Source of the DNA: Melastoma dodecandrum
Lineage: Eukaryota > Streptophyta > Magnoliopsida > Myrtales > Melastomataceae
Assembly (NCBI GenBank): GCA_029817715.1
Contig: JARUPY010000290.1
Location: forward strand, 992,001 to 1,056,000
Reading direction: 5' to 3'
Length of the DNA stretch: 64,000 nucleotides
Below the pieces are notes generated by a model, which did not search any database, was not told where the DNA came from, and saw nothing but the letters and a program-made list of their open reading frames with translations. Both the position numbers and the translations under genes were made by a program. This document shows positions 56,097 through 64,000 of this stretch, piece by piece. Numbering within the stretch: position 1 is the first letter of the stretch; each line of letters begins with the position of its first letter.

Positions 56097-56858
56097 TCTC
56101 CTTAGTTGCTGTTTCTTTTTCTTTTATGCATTTCTAGCTAGACCAAAAACTGATTTCTGTGGTCTTCTAGATTGTAATAAGTGCCAATTTGTTGGACACA
56201 TTTCCTTTCAGCAGTATGGTATTGAACTTTCTGTCACACCTTCTGCGCTATATTCTGCATGATGGTTTTGAACTTTCTGTTCTACCCTCTGCAAGAATTA
56301 AAACTCCCTTCTGCACGTTGGTTATGAACGATATGTCATACCTTCTGCAAGAAATTTACTCTTCTTTATCAACCTACATTCATCTTCTTTTTGATGTGAC
56401 AAAAAGGGGGAGAAAATTGTGTTGAGGGGGAGTACCTTGCTCTGTATTGGTTATAGAGAAATCCTTGATTTTCTATAACTCAATGGGTCGTAGAAGGCTA
56501 TACCGTCTACGGTGTAGAAGCCTATGAGACTGATACAGCTCATAATCGCAACCTTCTGCAGGGAATGCGATTCGTGATCTTTTTAAAGTCACTATTGCTG
56601 GGAGTGCAAAAATGAAATACCATCATTTTTGTCGGGTTAAATACAGAAGCTCCACGCTCTATATTAATCACAGAAGCCTTTGTGCTCTGTACAACCTTCT
56701 TCATAACAGAAGCATCTATGCTCTATTATATAGAACCTTATGGTACTGTAAAAACGCGAGACTCATACTCTCATCTATTTAGGGGGAGTTAGGGGGAGTT
56801 CTTGCAAACATATTTCCCTCAACGATGAATGTTTTGTCATCATCAAAAAGGGGGAGAT
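56097..56858 (+). other. 3' untranslated region of the SIRE-type element
   Basis: Contains hairpin units (for example around 56640-56740: ACAGAAGCTCCACGCTCT, ATAGAACCTTATGGTACTGT) and three polypurine-like GGGGGAG runs (about 56422, 56782, 56795). The true polypurine tract is AAAAAGGGGGAGA at 56845-56857. Confidence 0.7.
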
Positions 56859-59285
56859 TGTTGGAAAAGGTTTTGATGATGAGCCAGACCTCTGTGCCAC
56901 AGAAGGTCGAACATTCTTGGCTTTGATGATGAGCCTGACCCTCTGTACTACAGAAGGTCAAACATTCTATTCTACAGAAGCTTATATTATTAAGGACTTC
57001 TTGTAAGAATTATATTTGTAATTAAATGATTAGTTTTCAATTATTTAATTACGAAATATGCTTAATTTGATTAAGATATTTATCTGATCAAATTACCACG
57101 ATTTGGTTTCCAAATAATTATATTAGAGATATTATCTCTTATAGAAGGAAATATATCTTCTATATATGGAAAGGTTCTACTAGACGGTCTACAGGCTTCT
57201 GTAAGCTTAATTGACCTCTATACGACCGTTATTTGCAAACCTATCACTACCACCTGTCTAGATGCGTCCTCCTATGTATCTTTAACAGGATGGAACGAAT
57301 TATCACTAATGGAAATAAATCTTCGATTATTTTCATTTGTAGAAGGCTATCGAGCAGAACCTTCTGCGATACCTTCTATGCTGCATTATTTAGGGAAACT
57401 ATCATATTCTTATTTTAATTTGATATGATTATCTTCCTTGCTGAATGTATGCACGTGTATATCATTTTGTCTATTTTGTAAACTAACTTTTAATTTCTTG
57501 TTTTGCAGATTTCGTTTTTATCTTTTCCCATTTATATTTTCTTCTTAGACTTTGTGTATAAAAGGCCATGCTCTCTCTCCCACACACACATATATATACA
57601 TACAGAACATCCATTTTCCCTTATCCCATTCTGATAAGAGAGTGCGTGTGCTTGAGCTTTAGTTCTTTCATTCGTTCGAGTTAGTCACACGAAGAGCACT
57701 ACCAACGGAAGGCTGCATCGTCGGTGAAGTCTTCTGGGAGAGTGACTCGGGGGCTCGAGGGACTCGGTTGGAAGCTGCAGGATACGTTGTTGGAAGCGTT
57801 GTGTACGTGGGCAACGTGCAGCGGGCCGGAGAGAAGGGCAGAACCCCGGGAGCACAGAAGGTGAGGGACTAACCAGCTTCTGTTGTGTAGAGCTCTGTGT
57901 GCAGGAACCTCAGGACAGGGGGAACGCTGTCACCTCAGGACAAGAGGAAGGCTGTCACCTCAGGACAGGGGGAACGCTGTCACCTCAGGACAAGAGGAAG
58001 GTTGTCACCTCAGGACAGGAGGAAGGCTGTCACCCCAGAACAGAGGGAACGCTGTTCAACCTCAGGACAGGAGGAAGGCTGTCACCTCAGGACAGGAGGA
58101 AGGCTGTCACCCCAGAACAGAGGGCACGTTGTTCATCCTAGGACAAAGGATACGTTGTCCACCCTAAGACAAAGGGAACGTTGTCTACTTGCGTAGGGTT
58201 CGCTACGTACTCGCGTGGGGTACGCCACGAAGTCGTTATCCTTGAGGGATTGCGCACTTGCTACCTTGTTAGTCACGTTAACACGTGCAACCCTCTGTAG
58301 AGCAGAACCTTAAGGTCTGAATCTACTTTAGTGCAGAACCTTACGGTCTGTACAACTCTCTGTAGTACAGAATCCTACGGGTCTGTGCATACATTTTCCT
58401 TGTCACTTTTGCTACAGAACCTCACGGTCTGTTCAGTAGAAGGTCGACTACCCTTGGTACAGAATCTTTCAGATCTGTGCTTTTCAATTAAGTCATTTCC
58501 TATACAGAACCTTCTGTTGTGGATTGACATACTCGGTACAGAACCTTACGGTCTGTGCTATACCTTCTGTGATACAGAATCCTTGGATCTGTTCTATAGA
58601 AGGTTGACGTCTCTAGTACAGAATCACTTGATCTGTGCTATAGAAGGTTAACATATTCGACACAGAACCCTCTGGTCTGTGTTGTGCCTAAGTCTCTTCG
58701 ACACAGAACCCTCTGTGTTGTGCCTACGTTCTTCGACACAGAACCCTCTGGTCTGTGTTGTGCCTACCTTCTTCGACACAGAACCCTCTGGTCTGTGTTG
58801 TGCCTAAGTCTCTTCGACACAGAACCCTCTGGTCTGTGTTGTGCCTTACCCTCTACGATACAGAACCTTCTGGTCTGTATTGAGCCTAAGTTACTCTAGT
58901 AGAGAACCTCAGTGTTTGTGCTTCGTAACAAACCTCTACGGCACAGAACCTTCTGGTCTGTGTTCTGCCACTCAAGCCTCTATTGTACAGAACCCTACGG
59001 GTTTGCTTTTGGTTGCTATCACTTGTGTAATTTGTACTAAGATACATTTGAGTGGAAACCATCCAAATATCTGGGTGAAGAGTGGACGTAAGCAATTTGC
59101 TGAACCACTATAAAAATCCTTGTGTCCATTAAACAAATTTGCGTACACAATCAAACGTTCTGTCTTACAGAAACTTACAGGCTCTGTTGAACAGAAGCTT
59201 TTCATTCCGCTGCGGGGTAAAACGAAAAAGAGTTAAAATCCAATTTTGGAGATTAACACTAATTCACCCCCCTCTTAGTGTAACA
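56859..59285 (+). repeat. 3' LTR of the SIRE-type element
   Basis: 2427 bp, 42 bp shorter than the 5' LTR because the 41-bp hairpin repeat has one unit fewer. Otherwise it differs by scattered substitutions such as CCAGAACTC/CCAGACCTC and GGAATGC/GGAAGGC. Confidence 0.93.
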
Positions 59286-59389
59286 CATCTTCATCGGCCG
59301 ATACCAGAAATTACGAAATCTTCCGGACTTATAGTGGACTGACATGTCCACCTGCAAGTAAGACGTCCATCCGTCCTAGCACTTCCTGG

Positions 59390-59851
59390 CCTCGTCCCGG
59401 CCTGTGTCGATAGAGAGTGCCTTCGACGAAATCATGTAGCACTTCTTTACGCTCCGTCTGTCCAGCCAAAAGCTCTGCAAATCGTAACGAGCAAAGCCGA
59501 AGATTAGCCATGACAGAAACGAGGACGAAGAAGACGGAGAAGAAAGGCAAATGGTATTACCAGGGATCCATCGTTCATGAGGAAGTTGCCGTCGCAGAGG
59601 CAGAAGTAAAGCTCCTTGAGGGAGGAGTGGGAAATGTGAGACGAACCCATGGCAGTGTCCACGAGGAACTTGTAGTCGGCCGGAAGGGACCGACGCCAGA
59701 CCGTGTTGGAATCGGCGGCGGATCTGAAGGCAGAGGAGACGCAGGCCATCATGCAGGCATCAACGGGGGTGGTGCAGGTGAGGCACAGGATGCTTTCCAC
59801 AAGAGGTTTCTGTAAATCCGAGACAGTAACATGGCTATGCTCACCGTCCAT
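59390..59851 (-). pseudogene. F-box protein, PP2-B (phloem protein 2-like) fragment
   Basis: Exon 1 (59851-59561) reads MDGEHSHVTVSDLQ, then the F-box LVESILCLTCTTPVDACMMA, CVSSAFRSAADSNTVW and RRSLPADYKFLV; this is the PP2-B F-box start. It ends SSLKELYFCLCDGNFLMNDG at CTG|GTAATA. After an 86-bp intron, exon 2 (59474 to about 59390) begins SFWLDRRSVKKCYMISSKAL, the start of the PP2 lectin-like domain. The rest of the domain is missing where aspartyl protease copy 2 begins (59377). PP2-B F-box proteins act in SCF ubiquitin ligases and may bind glycans. The family usually has LPEDC before the F-box, which is changed here. Truncated, so not functional as seen. Confidence 0.75.
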
Positions 59852-60460
59852 CGGGGTGTAACGATGTTAGAGGCAGTACGGTAGATGAGACAGGAGGAGA
59901 CAAAGCTTTTTATAGGAAGATGGCGCGGGATGGGTAAGTGGAACGCATGCTTAGTGATTAAGGTTTTTCTGTAAATCACTTGCTTACCTTTTTTGACTCC
60001 CTACTCTTAATTAATGTATTGCCAATGAATTCATTAAGTAATTAAATCTGTATCATAGCATTTATTCAATTTTTAAACAAGCCTCATAAAACATTCTAAG
60101 GCAACATGTTGCCTTTTGTTAACATATTTTAATTTATGAAATAAAAAGGGGTTTTAAGTAAATGTGGAGTCGATATATTTTGAAGGTTCCTGTCCAACTG
60201 AATTGTTAGTGAGGTTTTAATTCTTGAAAATTCCTTTCCATCATCAGCAACCATTCATTTTATTACAGCAGGTGACTTACCGGAGGATGAAGGATGATGC
60301 AATTGATCCAATTGAGTAACAACAGTGCACATAAAGGACCGGCAGCTGACTTGATTCCTGATTTATTTATATATGGGAAAGGAGGACACCTTTGGTTTCA
60401 AAAAGTGATACGACATTTCACCCCTCCTTTAGCAGCACCCCCATCTTGGTCATTCCTTAA
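59852..60460. other. Gap between the F-box fragment and the helicase pseudogene
   Basis: AT-rich. 60255-60460 probably holds intron or decayed exon of the helicase; no clear match was made. Confidence 0.4.
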
Positions 60461-63427
60461 GCTGATGTTGCGATAGCGCATACAAAATCACTTCTGTCTT
60501 CAGGGGTCAGTGCTTCTGACATCGGAATCATAGCCCTGTATGCGGCGCAGGTGAAAGGGACATATCCCTCAATTATTCAAGTCAATAGTAGAAAGCTTCT
60601 TTTTGATATCTACTGAAGGACTTTTGTTTTTATGCTTCTGTATTTTTATCTTTTCCTCTCTGATTTCTTTTTGTTGTTATTTCAGGTTGTTTTACTGAAG
60701 ATGCTTAAAAGCAAAGATGACAAGCTTTAAGATCCGGAGATTTCAACGGTGGATGGTTTTCAAGGTCGTGAAAATGAGGCGATCATCATATCAATGGTTA
60801 GTGTTGGTGTAACAATGGCACTAAGAGGGGATGAATTAGTGTAATAGCCTTTTTACCCCTTTTTAGAACTAATAGAACCCAGCAGCGGAAGGTTGGGTTT
60901 CTGTAGATTACAGAACCCTTGTACACAACAGATCCCGAAGTGAACTGCTTGATGAGAGAATGACTAGTCAAAGTCTGATATGAGATATGATTATGCATTC
61001 CTGTGAAGGTTTCTACAGTAGCAGAAGGTTGATGCAGAAGGTTGATGCTTCTACTATCAAAGTTCTACAAATCCGACCACCTTAAGTGTGACCAGCAACG
61101 TCTACTCCAAGATCTGAAAGATACTTGTAGTAATAGAAGGTTGGTACAGAACCTTATAGGTTTCTGCACTACCAATAGATGATTTGCGAGAGCTAGATCG
61201 AATGAAACAACTCCAGAACCTGATTGGTTTTTGTAGCGTACGATGTTTGATGCAGAGCCTTTGGAGTCTCTGCTCAGACGTTTGCGTTGTGTCTGTTAAT
61301 TTGCTTTTTCGTTTGCGTAGAAAGTAAATGAGACACGGAAGGTTTATAGTGGTTCGGCAATTGCCTACTCCATTCTTCACCCTTATAGGATGAAATTCAC
61401 TATTGAACACTTATAGCGAATACCAGACTGACAGAAGAAGTAAAACACACCTCCAGAGGGTATTGTAGATAACCCTTTGGCTTTACCACAATGGATGTAC
61501 TAGCAGAAGGTACCAAGACACTTCTGTAGTCTAGAAGGTGAAGCAGATAGCTCTTCGGCTTTTCTACTCACAAAAACCCGATGGATTGTGATCAATAACC
61601 CTTTGGATCGTGCATAGAGATCTGTGACTAACTCCAGAAACTCTTTAGTTGAGGTTCTGCACTGAAGACAGTGACTAACTCCATAATCCCTATGGTTGGG
61701 GTTCTGTAGAAACGTGGCAGCTCCACGCAAGTACGTAACGGCCCTACGCAGGCAGACAACCCCTCTGTTTAAGGGTGGATTTTCCCTTCGGCTATTCCAC
61801 GGCCTGCTTGGTTCCTCACCAAGGCTTCCCCGATGCTTGGCTCCTCACTAAGACTACCAAAAGCAGACAGCACTCGCGGGACTTCTCCATAGCCTGTAGC
61901 AGGTACTTCCCTTCTGTAGAAACACAAATGTCAGTGCCTCACCGTGAATCTCCCAGACGCGACCCTTCTTCTGCTCACTGCCCCGGCACGTATATACCCC
62001 GACTTCTCCCTAAGCCTGATGCACGTCTATCACGTCACAGTGCAGCTAGATCCTTCGCGACCTCACTCACGCCCGGCACAGCTTACACCATGGACACCTG
62101 CTTTCTGCACACACGAGCAAACCGATTACAAAACAACCGATACCAGTACCTCACCAGATTACTCCAAACGCGGCCCTTCTTCTGCTCACTGCCCTGGCAC
62201 GTATACACCCCGACTTCTCCCAAAGCCTGATGCATGTCTGCCATGCCACACTGCAGCCAGATCCTTTGCAGCCTCACTCATGTTCGGTCTAGCTTATACC
62301 CTGGGCACCGGCCTTCTGCAATCGAATGCTCAACCCCAAAGAGAACGAAAACTCACAAGTCTCTTAGAATACGATACACTCACTCTACACATAAGTTGCC
62401 TACAATTCTATCTAACAAATGATCCTATCTTATACAAAATAGAAATTACATATTTACAGAAGGTACATTGGCTGACGGAAGTCTCTGCAAAACATAGAAA
62501 CAAAATATCAGCCAAATAAAACATTCCTCCATTAGGAGAGATGCTCCATATCACTTGAGGATCAATCATCCCATCTGGTCATGATTGTGTTCACGATCCT
62601 AGGTGATAGGGATTGGAGAAGATTCGGACAGATACGATCCATCAGGCTTCTGTAAATGGAAATCAGATAATCTTGGTATCCAAAATTGGTTGACACACCT
62701 TCTAGATACAGACACGTATGGGGTATGTCCATATTCAGATGGTTTCTCCTTTGCCATGATTCGTAACGAATCTGGACGTGTTTAGATACAAGAGGAAGGA
62801 TTGAATGACCGTTAGATAGTTCCAGATCAGTCAGCAGAACCTTGCATAAGAGCTTTCCATATATAGAGTGATTTCTTCCCTTAAAGAGAGTAGATCAACT
62901 CACATAGAAATAAATCGTAATCAAAGTGATTTAAAACGATTTTAATTAACATGTAATACCATATAAATGTATTTAAATAATGAGATGATTAATTTAAATA
63001 ATTCGTGGTAATGATTACGTGACGGAAGGTACGAAACAGACTGTCCCTGTAGGTTAACCTTCTGCAGAGTAGTAGAAGCTTATCTTCTACATAGCAAAAG
63101 TTTACCTTCTATATGGAATCATCAAAACCATACTAACAGTTCGTTCAAACTCAAAGCAGGAGGTAATATGACCTGTTTGGCTGCATAAATGACTTTGATC
63201 TCACTCAACTTCGACTTGTTCAATGTGACGAGCAATGTTTTTGTTTCGACAGGTTGGGTTCCTGAGTGATAACAGGCGAACGAATGTGACCATTACGCGT
63301 GCAAGAAGACAATGCTGCTTAATCTATGACACGGAAGCTGTAACCAGTGATGGGTTCTTGAAGCGCTTACTTGAGTACTTTGAATAGCACGGGGATTATC
63401 CGAGCGCCTCAGAGTATTGCAACCAAT
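60461..63427 (+). pseudogene. IGHMBP2-like superfamily 1 helicase, C-terminal exons, with an LTR in an exon
   Basis: Exon 60461-60550: ADVAIAHTKSLLSSGVSASD then IGIIALYAAQ, ending at CAG|GTGAAA. Exon from 60686: VVLLKMLKSKDD, then STVDGFQGRENEAIIISMV (helicase motif V region), interrupted at 60807 by an LTR and resumed to 63162 (SNSKQE|GTAATA). Exon from 63253: VGFLSDNRRTNVTITRARRQ (motif VI), CCLIYDTEAVTSDGFL, KRLLEYFE. This is the C-terminal core of the plant IGHMBP2/SMUBP2-like helicase. Lesions: TAA 60728-60730 (a Lys position), TAG 63385-63387, after which HGDYPSASEYCNQ continues the family sequence, plus the LTR. The N-terminal two thirds are not in the window; the few hundred bases upstream were not resolved. 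Confidence 0.8.
60808..63138 (-). mobile_element. Solo LTR of a SIRE-related family in a helicase exon
   Basis: 2331 bp. On the minus strand it starts TGTTAGTATGGTTTTGATGA, like the SIRE LTR, and ends near ATTCATCCCCTCTTAGTGCC then ATTGTTACA. Flanks are GTTGG (60803-60807) and GTTCG (63139-63143), a 5-bp duplication with one change. Removing it rejoins the helicase frame, which supports both the edges and the gene call. There is no internal region, so LTR-LTR recombination took place. It holds hairpin units in reverse, for example 61144-61169. Confidence 0.85.
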
Positions 63428-64000
63428 GAGCAATCGCCCCGCTGGGAATATGCAGTCATGTTAGACAAAGCAACTTCGTCGATCTTAGGTAGGAACTCGG
63501 AGGCCGTCAAAAGAAATGTTAAATCTTGGAGGCCGGCTGGAGATGGTGGGGGGACTCAAGTTATCTCGGGCCCAGTTGTGATTAATTAAATTCACGATGA
63601 AAGTTCTCCGCGGGACACTTGAATCACACTTGTCTCTTACTAGAATTGAATTTTGTGTCATATGTGAGAAAAGAGGGAGACAAGTACATTACAAAAGTAG
63701 GATGTAAGCAGACCAAGCTGGGGATTCTGTTCTGCTGCCTGAAATGAAATATGTAGCTTGTGTTGTACTTTTTGTAAAGAAATATTATTAGTTTCAAAAT
63801 CTCTAAAATATTATCCCTGTTTCAAATTGTGATATTGAAAATTTTATCAAATGTAGCTTCTCTATTGTTGGATTAGTACCATGGTCCGGACCGCAACACC
63901 CGATGGAGTGTCGAGGTAGATTGTGGTATTCTACCAAAGACGGTTGATCGCCACACTACTCAAAAATTAAGATTAATAAAATTTTCTTCATTCTCTGTAT
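63428..64000. other. Downstream of the helicase; no gene recognised
   Basis: The first bases follow the helicase end (TGA at 63427). An ORF at 63371-63589 is a shifted frame of that exon and its 3' flank. Confidence 0.5.

Larger units (their letters stand above)
46665..59285 (+). mobile_element. SIRE-type (Sirevirus) Copia element
   Basis: 12,621 bp, flanked by the perfect duplication CATCT (46660-46664 and 59286-59290). LTRs are 2469 and 2427 bp; they differ by about 20 substitutions by eye plus one repeat unit. Large LTRs, an initiator-Met primer site, YVDDIIFGS in RT and an extra ORF after pol fit the SIRE/Maximus lineage. Pol is broken and most of RNase H is deleted, while gag and the extra ORF are intact. 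Confidence 0.93.
45846..59377 (+). pseudogene. Aspartyl protease (nepenthesin/Asp1-like), copy 2, split by the SIRE-type element
   Basis: Signal exon from ATG 45846; active-site exon from 46004 after a good CTGCAG acceptor; exon 46209-46424 (CRYPGECCYTL, SEGVLIHETLTFG); exon from 46504 with CGYRQT, GLGMLGIPSQLHRHGIQNVV and GHCLNATVNDGSF, cut at 46664 and resumed at 59286-59357. The order CGY-GLG-NVVGHCL identifies the Asp1-like group. Lesions differ from copy 1: an extra G in the active-site exon (GATCCGGGATATCGG, near 46069) shifts the frame, and the donor after it is lost (CCTTTAAGG instead of CCTGTAAGG). Homology to copy 1 ends at about 59377, where F-box sequence begins; the C-terminal exons are missing. 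Confidence 0.8.

Overview
This is plant nuclear DNA, most likely from a eudicot. It contains intron-bearing fragments of plant gene families and a dense load of LTR retrotransposons, with no bacterial or organellar gene order. Few host genes look intact. Most of the window is transposable-element sequence inserted into a sparse, decayed gene landscape.

Layout. 1-545 is a foldback repeat. 1481-14560 is one complete Ty3/Gypsy element of the Tat type: 1036-bp LTRs that differ at about six sites, a perfect ACTTC target duplication, gag, protease, RT, two RNase H domains and integrase. On the opposite strand between pol and the 3' LTR it carries a six-exon, five-intron gene with its own TATA box and poly(A) signal. 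16083-21120 is a decayed Ty1/Copia element. 22874-23919 is a broken SERK-like receptor kinase. 25794-31780 is a nepenthesin/Asp1-like aspartyl protease pseudogene split by a 4.3-kb Copia element (26505-30788, minus strand). 31855-33060 is a Copia fragment. 35932-36635 is a subgroup Ib-type bHLH gene. 39047-41055 is a SIRE-like solo LTR. 41510-41713 is a small ARGOS/OSR-like gene. 43135-44390 is another LTR fragment. 45846-59377 is a second copy of the aspartyl protease, split in the same exon by a 12.6-kb SIRE-type Copia element (46665-59285). 59390-59851 is a PP2-B-like F-box fragment (minus). 60461-63427 is an IGHMBP2-like helicase pseudogene with a 2.3-kb SIRE-like solo LTR in a coding exon.

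Two signals stand out. First, the antisense gene in the Tat element keeps its introns. This is expected if the sense genomic RNA, whose splice signals would be on the wrong strand, is the copy that is reverse transcribed. Second, the SIRE-type element is filled with short imperfect palindromes of the form CACAGA-A-NN...NN-TCTGTG. Their inner stem bases change in a paired way (AACC/GGT, ATCC/GGAT, ATCT/AGAT, ATCA/TGAT, AGCT/AGCT), which is what structured RNA hairpins would leave behind. A related solo LTR at 60808-63138 has the same design on the other strand.

All calls come from reading the sequence. Family names rest on recognised motifs, not database searches. Exon borders were placed by GT/AG sites and reading phase.
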